Positions 10,472-18,455 are shown, counted from the first letter of the stretch. The stretch is DNA of 21,903 bases from DATGKR01 sp035294565 (GCA_035294565.1 DATGKR010000048.1:1-21903), one strand, 5' to 3'. Numbers and translations: made by a program. Notes: generated by a model from the letters alone, not told the origin.

Positions 10472-12769
10472 GTCCACGACCCGGGCGGTCGCGCGTCTTC
10501 CGGGGCGCTTGAGCACCTCGATGGCCGACGGCAACTGCTCCTTGATCTCCGAGTCGTGGGTCACGACGAGAACCTGCCGGAACCGGCCCCGGAGACGCTC
10601 GAGGGCTGCGAGCATCCGGGCTTTGCGGTCCTCGTCGAGCGGCCCGAAGACTTCGTCGAGGACGAGGAGACCGACCGAGCCGCCGGACTGGAAGTGGATG
10701 TGCTCGCTGATGGCCACCCGCAGGGCGAGGTTGGCGAGGTCCACCTCGGAGCCGGAGAAGCGCTGCAGGCCGTACTGAAGGCCGCCGTCGCTGATCTTGA
10801 TCTCGTAGTTGTCGGGGTCCACCTCGAGGCCCTCGTACTCGCGGTCGGTCAGCTCGGCGAACAGGTCGGCGGCCTGCACGGCGAGGCGGGGTCCCACCGC
10901 AGACACGATGGTGTTGCGGAACTCGGACAAAAGGTCGGCGACCCTCCCCCGGTGGCGAGATTCGGACTCGAGCTCGGCGAGGCGGGCGTGCTGCTCCTGC
11001 CCGTCGGCCAGGCGTTGGGCGGCGGCCCGTGCCCGTTCGCGTTGGGCGGCGGCGGCCACCTGGGCCTGCTGCGCCTGCTCTGCGGCCCTGCGGGCGGCCT
11101 CGGCGCTTCTGGCACGCTGCTCGGCCGCTTCCGCCAAGGCTGCGGGGTCGAAGGCCAGCGCCCTGACCTTGTCCCGCAGGGCCTGGACATCGGCGGCGGC
11201 GATCTCCCGGCGCTCGCGGGCATCGGCGAGCGCCTGCTCAGCGGCCGGGCGGCCTTCGAGGCGAGCCCGCACGGCGAGAGCCTCCTCCTCGGCTCTGCGC
11301 TTGTCCTGAACGGTGGAGCGCAGCGCCAGCACAGCGGAGCTCAGGTCGGCGGCTTTGGGAAGCTCCTCCGTCGGGTCACCGCCGGCGGCGACCCATGCCC
11401 GCCGCGCCGACTCGAGGGCATCGGCGCGGCGGGCAGCGGTCGTCTCCCACTCGGCGAGGCGCCTGGTGTGCTCCTCGGCGGCCCTGACGGCCGCGGCGAG
11501 CGATGCCTCCGCCTCGGCGGACTGGGCTCGCAGACGCTCCACCCTCGCGGACAGCTCCTCGTCGCGGCGGGTGGCTTCGCGCAGCTCTGCCTCCCGGTGG
11601 GCGCGCAGCGTCTCGAACGAGGACCCCAGGGGTTGACCGCAGGTCGGGCAGGACGAATCGCCGGTGAGCGAAGCCGACCGCTCCCAGGCCTCGGCGGCCT
11701 TGGCGAGCTCGGCGGAGGCGGCGCCGGCCAGGGCGACCGCAGCGGCAAGCTCCTCGCGGAGGTGTGCCGCCGCGTCCCGGGCCGCTTCCAGGTCATCGCC
11801 CACCGGCTCCGCCGGGCGATCGGGGACTGCGATCCGGCGGAGCGCGTCGAGAGCGTTCGACGCGACCACCAGCCGTTCGAGTCGATCTTCGTCGTCCCGC
11901 CTTCCCGCTGCCCTGGCCTCTGCGCCGGGCAGGCGGGCGGCCAGGTCGTCCAGCGACCGCAGCTCGGCGGCGCGCCGCTCGAGGTCCTCGGTGGCCCGGT
12001 CGAGAGCCTGGCGGGCGGCCCTGCCCAGTGCGACGAGAGACTCGTGCTCCTGGCGGCGCTCGTCCAGCCGGCGGAATCTGTCATCGACGGCCGCTGCGCG
12101 TTCGGCGGCGGCCTTCGCTGCCTCGGCTTCTTCGGCGGCGGCCTTCTCGGCGGCTTCGGCGGACACCTCGGCGTCCTCGGCATCGGTCCTCAGCCGGTCC
12201 AGGTCGGCGAGCATGCCGCGCAGGCGGTCGTGGTCGGCGGCCAGCTGCCGGGCGTCCCGGCGGGCGGAGTCTCGGGCCGCGTCGAGGGGGGTCACGCCGA
12301 GAAGCTGCAGGACCAGGCGCCGTCGCTCGGCGGGTGCCTGCTCGGAGAAGGCCGCCAGCTGCTTCTGCTCGGTGAACACCGAGGCCCGGAAGGCGGCGTC
12401 GTCCATTCCGAGGACGGACTCCACGTAGCGTTCGACGTCGCGGACTCCGGTGGACATCAGGTTGCCGTCGCAGTGCGCCTCGACCGTGACGGCCGAGTTG
12501 ACTCCCTTCAAGGAGCGGCGCACCAGGTAGAGGTGTCCTTCGTGCTCGAACTCGGTCTCGGTCACGCACTCGCCGCCGACCCCCGAGGTGCGGATCAGCT
12601 CCTTGGGGGTGCGCGCCTTGCCCCACAGGCTGAACAGGATCGCCTCGAGCAGCGTCGACTTGCCCGACCCGTTCGGGCCGTGGATGCCCACCAGCCCCGG
12701 TGGGAGCTCCAGCTCGAGCTCGTCCTCGTAGACGCGGAAGTTGCGCAGGTACAACCGCTTGATCAGCAC
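10469..12769 (-). CDS. sbcC: SbcC, ATPase subunit of the SbcCD nuclease
   Basis: SbcC is the Rad50-like ATPase that works with SbcD to open and trim DNA hairpins and blocked ends. The 766 residues hold the N-terminal ATPase half (FRVYEDELELELPPG; Walker A GPNGSGKS at 31-38; Q-loop region near FTEQKQLAAF), a first coiled coil rich in Ala, Glu and Arg, the zinc hook CPTC at 374-377, a second coiled coil, and the C-terminal half with signature FSGSEVDLANLALR and Walker B/D-loop LLVLDEVFGPLDEDRK. E. coli SbcC has about 1048 residues, so the coiled-coil arms here are short. The start is GTG 12769 (VLIKRLYLRNF), with GGAGG about 6 nt upstream; it overlaps sbcD by 7 nt (12763-12769), showing translational coupling. 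The large excess of GC-rich coiled-coil sequence leaves long open frames on the other strand; those are not genes. Confidence 0.96.
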   Translation of the reverse strand: MLIKRLYLRNFRVYEDELELELPPGLVGIHGPNGSGKSTLLEAILFSLWGKARTPKELIRTSGVGGECVTETEFEHEGHLYLVRRSLKGVNSAVTVEAHCDGNLMSTGVRDVERYVESVLGMDDAAFRASVFTEQKQLAAFSEQAPAERRRLVLQLLGVTPLDAARDSARRDARQLAADHDRLRGMLADLDRLRTDAEDAEVSAEAAEKAAAEEAEAAKAAAERAAAVDDRFRRLDERRQEHESLVALGRAARQALDRATEDLERRAAELRSLDDLAARLPGAEARAAGRRDDEDRLERLVVASNALDALRRIAVPDRPAEPVGDDLEAARDAAAHLREELAAAVALAGAASAELAKAAEAWERSASLTGDSSCPTCGQPLGSSFETLRAHREAELREATRRDEELSARVERLRAQSAEAEASLAAAVRAAEEHTRRLAEWETTAARRADALESARRAWVAAGGDPTEELPKAADLSSAVLALRSTVQDKRRAEEEALAVRARLEGRPAAEQALADARERREIAAADVQALRDKVRALAFDPAALAEAAEQRARSAEAARRAAEQAQQAQVAAAAQRERARAAAQRLADGQEQHARLAELESESRHRGRVADLLSEFRNTIVSAVGPRLAVQAADLFAELTDREYEGLEVDPDNYEIKISDGGLQYGLQRFSGSEVDLANLALRVAISEHIHFQSGGSVGLLVLDEVFGPLDEDRKARMLAALERLRGRFRQVLVVTHDSEIKEQLPSAIEVLKRPGRRATARVVD

Positions 12770-13893
12770 GCCGCCCCTCCATCCGGTCCGCTGATGGCCG
12801 CCTCCAGGTACTCGTGCCCGAGACCCCTGATCCTGTCGCGGTCCAGCCCGATCAGGTCCTGGCCCTCGACGTAGCGGTCCCACTGGGCTCCCAGCCCGGC
12901 CACGGTCGGCAGCTCGGCTCGCGCCGCCCCGGCCAGGAACGACGGTTCCACCTTGAGATGGAGCGCGTCAGCTGCGGCTTCGCGCACGGCGTGGTGGTCG
13001 ACCAACCGCCACACCTGGGGGTCGACGCTCTCGACGTAGAGGCGGGCCACCGCACCAGCGGGGACGGTAGAAGCCCTTTCGCTCATCCGCTCCTGAAGCT
13101 CCGCGGGGGAAAGTCCGAGGGCGTAAACGGATTCGAGTGTGAGCAGCTGCCGGCGTCCCTCGAGGGGGACGTGCCGGCAGGCACCGGTGTCGGTGTCGAG
13201 GACCACGATGCCCTTCGGCCGTTCGGGCTCATCGGCGAAGCTGAACGAGTCGGGCGCCCCCGCATACCACATGGTGTCCGACACGCGAGTGAAGTTGTGG
13301 TAATGGCCGAGCAGGACCAGGTCCGACTGGAGCTGGGAGGCGTCCAGCTCGATCTCGTTGATGTCGGCGTAGGCGGGCTGAAGCTGCACGAGGCGGGGAT
13401 GGGTGAGCAGCAGGTTCGTAGAGCTGGGGGACCGGCCTCTCGCGGCTTCGCTCAGAGCGTCGAGCGCCGCGTCGACGGTGAGCGTCTGCGGAACGGCGTG
13501 CACGACCAGCCCGGGCAGCTCGAAACGCTCGTAGCAGAGCCGGTGGGCGAAGTGCATCTCGGGAAAGGTGTCTGCCAGGGCCGAGTAGGGGCTGCCCTTG
13601 CCGGGAAGGCGCGGGGTGTCGTGGTTGCCGGTGATCACCACGGCGCGCCGGCCGTGGTCGCGGATGCGGGCCAGCGCCTTCTGGGCGACCCGGAAGGACC
13701 GGTAGGTGGGCCGGGGGTGGTCGAAGATGTCGCCGAGCCAGACGACGAGATCCGGCTCTTCGGCGAGGGCCAGGTCGACGGCGGCCTCGAAGCTGGCCTC
13801 GAAGTCCGCCTCGCGCTGGTTCACCCCCCCTCCGGTGGTGTACGGGTAGTAGGAGCGGCCGAGATGGGCGTCGCCGAGGGCGGCTATTCGCAT
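12763..13893 (-). CDS. sbcD: SbcD, nuclease subunit of SbcCD
   Basis: A 376-residue Mre11-type metallophosphoesterase that cuts DNA when joined to SbcC. The metal-binding motifs are complete and in order: DAHLGR (D8, H10) at the start, WLGDIFDHPRPT, ITGNHDTPR and LLGHYHNF. The C-terminal third carries the capping and SbcC-binding regions and is poorly conserved. ATG 13893 is clear because motif I begins eight residues later. The gene leads a sbcD-sbcC pair that overlaps by 7 nt, with the exporter gene following. A TTTGCT hexamer ends 6 nt before the ATG, so the message may be leaderless; there is no purine-rich ribosome site. It diverges from the NERD-domain gene across 54 bp. Confidence 0.95.
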   Translation of the reverse strand: MRIAALGDAHLGRSYYPYTTGGGVNQREADFEASFEAAVDLALAEEPDLVVWLGDIFDHPRPTYRSFRVAQKALARIRDHGRRAVVITGNHDTPRLPGKGSPYSALADTFPEMHFAHRLCYERFELPGLVVHAVPQTLTVDAALDALSEAARGRSPSSTNLLLTHPRLVQLQPAYADINEIELDASQLQSDLVLLGHYHNFTRVSDTMWYAGAPDSFSFADEPERPKGIVVLDTDTGACRHVPLEGRRQLLTLESVYALGLSPAELQERMSERASTVPAGAVARLYVESVDPQVWRLVDHHAVREAAADALHLKVEPSFLAGAARAELPTVAGLGAQWDRYVEGQDLIGLDRDRIRGLGHEYLEAAISGPDGGAAC

Positions 13894-13899
13894 GGGAAC

Positions 13900-13905
13900 A
13901 GCAAA
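13900..13905 (-). promoter_or_regulatory. Weak candidate -10 (TTTGCT) of sbcD
   Basis: On the minus strand TTTGCT ends 6 nt before the sbcD ATG. It lacks the usual A at position 2, so support comes mostly from spacing and from the absence of any ribosome binding site. Confidence 0.25.
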
Positions 13906-13934
13906 CCAGACCCCTGCGACGAACAACAAGGATG

Positions 13935-13940
13935 TATTTT
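13935..13940 (+). promoter_or_regulatory. Candidate -10 (TATTTT) of the NERD-domain gene
   Basis: TATTTT ends exactly 7 nt before GTG 13948 in a small AT-rich patch. This is a good -10 match and predicts a leaderless mRNA; no Shine-Dalgarno sequence lies between. Confidence 0.5.
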
Positions 13941-13947
13941 GCTCCCG

Positions 13948-14595
13948 GTGGTGGTCAGGACTGCGCCCGGTGCCTCCGCGCGGGAGGCGTGGAAGGCGGC
14001 ACGCAGACGGCGCCGCGCGGCACTGCTGGCGCTCGCCGCGGTGGCTGCCGCCACGGCCGCCTTTCACTGGTGGGTGGTGGCTGCCGCCGCGGGCGCCGCG
14101 CTGTGGTGGTTCGCCTCCCGGCGCCATGGCGCCGATCGATGGTTGCGCGGCGCAGAAGGGGAAGAGTCGACCGCGGAGCTGCTCAGGCGCCTCCCGGGAC
14201 GCAGGTGGCACGTACGGCACGACCTGCGAGTCCCGGGCAGCCGGGCGAACCTGGACCACGTGGTGATAGGACGTACGGGCGTGTGGCTCGTGGATACCAA
14301 GACGACCCGGTTGCCGGTGACGACGAGGTGGGGGAGGGTCCGCGTCGGAGGGCGGCCACTGCAGACGGGGAGCACGGTCTGGGAGGCGACGGTCCTGTCC
14401 GACCGCCTCGGCTGGCCTGTGCGTCCGTTGATCGCCCTCCACGGCCCTGGACTGCGCCGGCGAGGAGGGCGCGCCGGCGGCGTGCCGGTGGTACCGGCGA
14501 CGACGATCAGGCGGCGGCTGCGCAGGGGGAGGCGGCGGCTGAGCTCGGCCGACGCAGCGATCCTCCGCTCCAGACTGGACCGCTTCGGTGACTGA
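13948..14595 (+). CDS. Membrane-anchored NERD (nuclease-related) domain protein
   Basis: The 215-residue protein begins with a basic stretch and two hydrophobic segments (about 24-39 and 43-56), forming a hairpin anchor. A NERD domain follows from about 65: GAEGEESTAELLRRL, then NLDHVVIGRTGVWLVDTKTT with the acidic residue D103 and the D116-x-K118 pair typical of the restriction-endonuclease-like fold. NERD domains are thought to act on nucleic acid, but few have been tested. The C-terminal 70 residues are very arginine-rich (RRRLRRGRRRL), which would suit nucleic acid or membrane-surface contact. GTG 13948 is chosen because TATTTT lies 7 nt before it; GTG 13951 is equally possible. The stop overlaps the Nudix start by 8 nt, so the two are probably co-expressed. 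Confidence 0.8.
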   Translation: MVVRTAPGASAREAWKAARRRRRAALLALAAVAAATAAFHWWVVAAAAGAALWWFASRRHGADRWLRGAEGEESTAELLRRLPGRRWHVRHDLRVPGSRANLDHVVIGRTGVWLVDTKTTRLPVTTRWGRVRVGGRPLQTGSTVWEATVLSDRLGWPVRPLIALHGPGLRRRGGRAGGVPVVPATTIRRRLRRGRRRLSSADAAILRSRLDRFGD

Positions 14596-15298
14596 ACGGA
14601 TCACCCCTGCCGCCACCGTGGTGCCACTGCGAGACGGCGCCGGCGGCCTCGAGGTCCTCATGCTGCGCCGCAACCCCCGTGGTGCCTTCGGGGGCATGTG
14701 GGTGTTCCCCGGTGGCCAGGTCGACGAGCAGGACCTTCCGGAGGTACCCGCCGCAGGCGACGAGATGTCGGCGGCGCGCCAGGCCGCCGTGAGGGAGGCG
14801 TTCGAGGAGGCGGCGGTCCGCCTCGACCCGTCCGACCTGGTGGTCCTGTCCTTCTGGCTGCCGCCACGGGAGGCCCCGCGGCGCTTCGCCACCTGGTTCT
14901 TCCTCGCGCCGGTCCGCTCGGACGTTCAGGTCGTCGTGGATCGGGGGGAGATCCACGAGCACCGCTGGATGTCCCCCGCCGCGGCGATGGACCTTCGCCA
15001 GAGCGGTGACATCGACCTCGCCCCCCCTACCTTCACCACCCTGTGGTGGCTGAGCCGCCACGGGGGAGTCGACTCTGCCCTGCAGGCGGCGGCCTCCCGC
15101 GCACCGGAGCGCTTCGAAACCAGGGTGGTGCCCTCGGGGGACGGCCGTCCGGCCGCGATGGTCTGGGCCGGGGACGCGGCGTACGAGGACGGCGACCTGG
15201 ATCGTCCCGGGTGGCGCCGCCGGCTGCTGGTCGTGGCCGGCGCATGGGAGGTGCAGATGTCGGAGGACCCCGAAGGTCCGCCCTGCGCCGGCCGGTAG
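14588..15298 (+). CDS. Nudix hydrolase, NUDT19-like
   Basis: A 236-residue Nudix protein that should split a nucleoside-diphosphate-linked substrate. It starts TPAATVVPLRDG and has the pre-box strand LMLRRNPRGAFGGMWVFPGG. The second half of the Nudix box is clear (REAFEEAAV, 69-77, with the metal-binding glutamates), but the first half (GGQVDEQD, 42-49) is split from it by an insertion of about a dozen residues, as in the NUDT19/NUDT7 group that cleaves coenzyme A and acyl-CoA. A long helical C-terminal part also fits that group. CoA cleavage is an inference, though an acyl-CoA synthetase lies two genes downstream. GTG 14588 is taken because the homology begins at once; it overlaps the NERD gene by 8 nt. 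The stop TAG lies inside the -10 of the MarR gene. Confidence 0.87.
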   Translation: MTERITPAATVVPLRDGAGGLEVLMLRRNPRGAFGGMWVFPGGQVDEQDLPEVPAAGDEMSAARQAAVREAFEEAAVRLDPSDLVVLSFWLPPREAPRRFATWFFLAPVRSDVQVVVDRGEIHEHRWMSPAAAMDLRQSGDIDLAPPTFTTLWWLSRHGGVDSALQAAASRAPERFETRVVPSGDGRPAAMVWAGDAAYEDGDLDRPGWRRRLLVVAGAWEVQMSEDPEGPPCAGR

Positions 15299-15301
15299 TC
15301 T
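15296..15301 (+). promoter_or_regulatory. Candidate -10 (TAGTCT) of the MarR gene
   Basis: TAGTCT fits TANNNT, overlaps the Nudix stop codon and ends 6 nt before GTG 15308. It predicts a leaderless transcript for the marR-type gene and the acyl-CoA synthetase, separate from the Nudix gene. Confidence 0.45.
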
Positions 15302-15307
15302 CCCGCC

Positions 15308-15820
15308 GTGCCGCCCAGCAGGCCACTGGCCTTCGACCCGATCCTCGAAGCACGCCGCCAGTGGGAAGCCCACGGCTGGGGGCCGGCCGCTGCTGGCATG
15401 GCCGCAGTCACCTCGGTGATGCGGGCCCAGCAGATCTACCTGGGAAGGGTGGAGGGGGCCCTACGACCGTTCGGGCTCAGTTTTGCCCGCTACGAGCTGC
15501 TGATGATCCTCCTGTTCAGCCGGCGCGGCTCCCTGCCGCTGAACAAGATCGGGGCCCGGCTGCAGGTCCACCCGACGAGTGTGACCAACGCCGTGGACCG
15601 CCTGGAAGCGCAGGGGTTGATCACCCGGCTTCCGCATCCGACCGACGGCAGGACCACCCTGGCCGAGATCACCGCCGCCGGGCGTCGAGCAGCCCTGGAC
15701 GCGACGGCGACGCTCAACGCCGAGGTGTTCTCCTCGCCCGGGTTGGGACCCGACGACGTGGAGGCCCTGGTCGCCGTGGTGGGTCGGCTCCGGCGCGAGA
15801 TGGGAGACTTCCGGCCATGA
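15308..15820 (+). CDS. MarR-family transcriptional regulator
   Basis: A 170-residue winged-helix regulator that should bind DNA as a dimer and release it on binding a small ligand. The N-terminal helices are RAQQIYLGRVEGALRPFGLS and the first of the DNA-binding helices is FARYELLMILLFS. The recognition region is LNKIGARLQVHPTSVTNAVD, followed by the wing RLPHPTDGRTTLAEIT. The last helices form the dimer interface. GTG 15308 is taken because TAGTCT lies 6 nt before it. The stop overlaps the ATG of the acyl-CoA synthetase by 4 nt (ATGA), so it probably controls that gene and itself; an acyl-CoA or fatty-acid-like effector would be a reasonable guess. I see no clear operator palindrome. Confidence 0.93.
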   Translation: MPPSRPLAFDPILEARRQWEAHGWGPAAAGMAAVTSVMRAQQIYLGRVEGALRPFGLSFARYELLMILLFSRRGSLPLNKIGARLQVHPTSVTNAVDRLEAQGLITRLPHPTDGRTTLAEITAAGRRAALDATATLNAEVFSSPGLGPDDVEALVAVVGRLRREMGDFRP

Positions 15821-17304
15821 ACGTGGCGATGATCGCGGAGATGCTGGCCGAGGCCGCCCCCGAACGGGTCGTGGTCGGCCCGGCGAAGGGCGGTCTCACC
15901 GCCGAGGGACTTTTGGCGGGGGCACGGGCACTCGCCGGCCGATTCGCTGCAGCCGGGGTGGGCAAAGTTGGGTTCCTCGACCTCAACTCCGAGGCGCTTC
16001 CGCTGTCGGTGCTCGGCGCGGGGATGGCGGGCCTTCCCTTCGCGCCGCTCAACTACCGTCTCGCCGACGAGCGTCTGAAGGCGATCGTGGCGCGCCTCGC
16101 CCCCGCGGTGATCGTCGCGGGCCCGGACACCTCAGAGCGGGTGGCCGGTATTGAGGGGATCAGCGTCGTCGACCGGAAAGAGGTGCTCAGCCCGTCCGGT
16201 GCGGGCCAAAGCGCCGACCTGCCCTTCGTCGACCCGGAGTCGGTGGCTGTGCTCCTGTTCACGAGCGGCACGACCGGTGAGCCCAAGGCTGCCGTGCTTC
16301 GCCACCGCCACGTCGTCTCCTACGTGATCTCCACCGTGGAGTTCCTCTCCGCCGGCGAGGACGAGGCCCAACTGGTCAGCGTCCCTCCCTACCACATAGC
16401 CGGCGTGTCGTCGATCCTGTCCAACCTCTACGCCGGTCGCCGGATCTTCTACCTGCCCGGCTTCGACCCCGAGGAGTGGGTGGCCGCCGTCGAGGCGGAG
16501 CGGGTCACCCAGGCGATGGTCGTGCCGACGATGCTCGGACGCATCCTCGACGTGGTCGAAGCCGGCGGCCACGACGTGTCCTCCCTCCGCCACCTCTCCT
16601 ACGGCGGGGGGCGTATGCCGGTGGAGACGATCGAACGGGCGCTTCGGGTGCTGCCCGGCGTGGACTTCGTCAACGCCTACGGGCTCACCGAGACCAGCTC
16701 GACGATCGCTGTGCTCGGACCGCAGGACCACCGCGACGCCCTCGCCAGCGAGGATCCGGCGGTGCGGGGAAGGCTGGCGTCGGTCGGCAGGCCTCTGCCG
16801 TCCGTGGAGGTCGAGATCCGCTCGCCGGAGGGGAAGCCCCTCGGCCCGGGCGAGCGGGGGGAGGTGCACGTGCGCGGCGAGCAGGTAGCCGGGGAGTACC
16901 TGGGCCGCTCGTCGCTCGACGCCGACGGCTGGTTCCCCACCAGGGACGCCGGGTGGCTCGACGCCGACGGTTTTCTCTTCCTCGACGGCCGGCTGGACGA
17001 CGTGATAGTCCGCGGGGGAGAGAACCTCTCCCCTGGGGAGATCGAGGACACGCTGGTGTCACACCCCGCGGTGGCCGACGCAGCAGTCGTCGGAGTGCCC
17101 GACGCCGAATGGGGCGAGGCGGTGGCCGCCGCGGTCGTGCTCCGCCCGGGCGCCGAAGCGTCGGCCGAGGAGCTCCAGGCGTGGGTGCGCGAACGGCTCC
17201 GCTCCACCAAAGCCCCGCAGCTCATCCGTTTCTTCGCCGAGTTGCCTTACAACGAGACGGGCAAGCTGTTGCGCCGGGCGGTCAGGGAGGCGTTGAGCCC
17301 CTGA
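15817..17304 (+). CDS. Acyl-CoA synthetase (AMP-forming, FadD-like)
   Basis: A 495-residue class I adenylate-forming enzyme. It activates a carboxylic acid with ATP and joins it to coenzyme A in the cytosol. The phosphate-binding loop is LLFTSGTTGEPK (146-157). The adenine-binding motif is YGLTETSS (288-295). The hinge motif is GRLDDVIVRGGENLSPGEIE, and the catalytic lysine is K483 in NETGKLLRRA. These motifs are all intact. The substrate (fatty, aromatic or other acid) cannot be read from the sequence. ATG 15817 overlaps the MarR stop by 4 nt, with GGGAG 10 nt upstream, so translation is coupled. The last 23 nt overlap the 3' end of lgt on the other strand, where each stop lies inside the other gene's coding sequence. 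Confidence 0.94.
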   Translation: MNVAMIAEMLAEAAPERVVVGPAKGGLTAEGLLAGARALAGRFAAAGVGKVGFLDLNSEALPLSVLGAGMAGLPFAPLNYRLADERLKAIVARLAPAVIVAGPDTSERVAGIEGISVVDRKEVLSPSGAGQSADLPFVDPESVAVLLFTSGTTGEPKAAVLRHRHVVSYVISTVEFLSAGEDEAQLVSVPPYHIAGVSSILSNLYAGRRIFYLPGFDPEEWVAAVEAERVTQAMVVPTMLGRILDVVEAGGHDVSSLRHLSYGGGRMPVETIERALRVLPGVDFVNAYGLTETSSTIAVLGPQDHRDALASEDPAVRGRLASVGRPLPSVEVEIRSPEGKPLGPGERGEVHVRGEQVAGEYLGRSSLDADGWFPTRDAGWLDADGFLFLDGRLDDVIVRGGENLSPGEIEDTLVSHPAVADAAVVGVPDAEWGEAVAAAVVLRPGAEASAEELQAWVRERLRSTKAPQLIRFFAELPYNETGKLLRRAVREALSP

Positions 17305-18250
17305 GCCACCGCCGGCTGGCCGGCGCTTGCCTGCCCGGGCGGTCGCCTGCCATGCCCGGAGCTCCGAACGCTTCGGCGCCCGGAGAGGAGCCTGACGCCA
17401 CCGGCAGCGGGTCGCCGGCGCGCTGGTCGTCGTCGGCCGCCCGGCCGAAGATCACCAAGATGGCGAGGGAAACGGCGAAGACCCCGATGCTGGTCCAGTC
17501 GTTGAGACGCAGCCCCAGGTAGCGGTGTGCCTCGTCGACGCGCATGTACTCGGTGAAGAAGCGCCCGAACGTGTAGGTGGCGGCGTAGGCGAAGATCAAG
17601 AAGCCCCGCTTTATCCGGAACCGCCGCTCCACCCAGATGACGATCCCCACGGTCAGGAGATCCCAGATCGACTCGTAGAGGAAGGTCGGCTGGAAGGTGT
17701 TCACTCCCGGCGGGTAGGCCACGCAGTTGGTGACCGAACTGCAGTGCACCGGATGGGAGATCTTCACAGCCCAGGGGAGCTTCGACGGCCACCCGTAGAG
17801 CTCCTGGTTGAAATAGTTGCCCCAGCGCCCGATCGACTGGGCGAGGGCGAAGGCGGGGGCGACGCAGTCGACGAGGGGTGCCAGTCGCAGGCCAGCCCGG
17901 CGGGCGCCGATGGCCCCGGTCGCTATCCCGCCGACCACCCCTCCCCAGATGCCGAGGCCCCCCGTCCAGATCTCGAAGGCTCGGTACCAGTGCCCGCCGG
18001 TGTCGGCCTGCCAGCTGGTCACGACGCTGTACAGGCGCGCCCCGACCAGACCGCCGGGCACGCCCCACACTGCCAGCATCGACATCGTCCCGGCCTTGCC
18101 GCCGATGGCTTCCCAGCGGCGCTGCGCCAGCCAGACGGCCGCGGCGATGCCCGCGGCGATCATCAGGCCGTAGAGGTGCAGGCGGAGCGGGCCGAGGTTG
18201 ATCCCGTTGGTGGGGGGGCTCGGGATGTAGCCGAGGATGGCGGCGGTCAC
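17282..18250 (-). CDS. lgt: Prolipoprotein diacylglyceryl transferase
   Basis: Lgt transfers diacylglycerol from phosphatidylglycerol to the lipobox cysteine of lipoprotein precursors in the cell membrane. The 322 residues have the seven-helix pattern of the family. They contain the Lgt signature GRWGNYFNQELYG (141-153), the early LHLYGLMIAAG segment with the conserved YG, and GARLYSVV. The C-terminal active-site region is FGRFFTEYMRVDE. After the last helix (IGVFAVSLAILVIFG) comes a tail of about 50 residues rich in Gly, Ala, Arg and Pro, as often seen in actinobacterial Lgt. GTG 18250 begins just before the first conserved segment, and TACGCT ends 7 nt upstream. The gene is convergent with the acyl-CoA synthetase and overlaps its 3' end by 23 nt. 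A longer N-terminus from 18415 would read across the tRNA gene region and has no homology, so it is not used. Confidence 0.96.
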   Translation of the reverse strand: MTAAILGYIPSPPTNGINLGPLRLHLYGLMIAAGIAAAVWLAQRRWEAIGGKAGTMSMLAVWGVPGGLVGARLYSVVTSWQADTGGHWYRAFEIWTGGLGIWGGVVGGIATGAIGARRAGLRLAPLVDCVAPAFALAQSIGRWGNYFNQELYGWPSKLPWAVKISHPVHCSSVTNCVAYPPGVNTFQPTFLYESIWDLLTVGIVIWVERRFRIKRGFLIFAYAATYTFGRFFTEYMRVDEAHRYLGLRLNDWTSIGVFAVSLAILVIFGRAADDDQRAGDPLPVASGSSPGAEAFGAPGMAGDRPGRQAPASRRWLRGSTPP

Positions 18251-18257
18251 CGATCCC

Positions 18258-18263
18258 AGCGTA
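18258..18263 (-). promoter_or_regulatory. Candidate -10 (TACGCT) of lgt
   Basis: TACGCT on the minus strand fits TANNNT and ends 7 nt before the lgt GTG, again with no ribosome binding site between. It supports the chosen start and a leaderless message. Confidence 0.5.
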
Positions 18264-18365
18264 GAAGGACGAGCGCCGGAGCGGGCACGGTCGGCTGGGC
18301 GGGACGAGGTCGGCCGGACGCGCGGCGGGGTCCCAGCGTCCGCTCGGCGCGCCACGATGGTCTGG

Positions 18366-18371
18366 TAGCGT
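18366..18371 (+). promoter_or_regulatory. Candidate -10 (TAGCGT) of tRNA-Val
   Basis: TAGCGT fits TANNNT and ends 10 nt before the first base of the tRNA, leaving a precursor leader of only a few bases. No strong -35 is seen. Confidence 0.4.
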
Positions 18372-18381
18372 CGGAACGCCC

Positions 18382-18455
18382 GGGCGCATAGCTCAGTCTG
18401 GTAGAGCACCTGCATGACGCGCAGGGGGTCAGGGGTTCAAGTCCCTTTGCGCCCA
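18382..18455 (+). tRNA. tRNA-Val, anticodon GAC
   Basis: The cloverleaf is complete. The acceptor stem GGGCGCA pairs perfectly with TGCGCCC. The D arm is GCTC-AGTCTGGTA-GAGC. The anticodon stem CCTGC/GCAGG encloses loop ATGACGC, with anticodon GAC at 18416-18418 reading the valine codon GTC. The T arm is AGGGG-TTCAAGT-CCCTT. The discriminator is A. The next bases are CCC, so CCA is not encoded and must be added by the tRNA nucleotidyltransferase. It is a single gene, transcribed away from lgt and towards the GH20 gene. Confidence 0.97.

Noticed and set aside
10337..12874. 845-codon plus-strand open frame opposite sbcC
   Set aside because: The minus strand encodes SbcC with Walker motifs and zinc hook. 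The opposite frame is open only because of biased codons in the coiled coils.
18382..18455. The tRNA as a possible tRNA-Sec supporting the selenoprotein
   Set aside because: The anticodon is GAC, not TCA, and the arms have ordinary valine-tRNA lengths.
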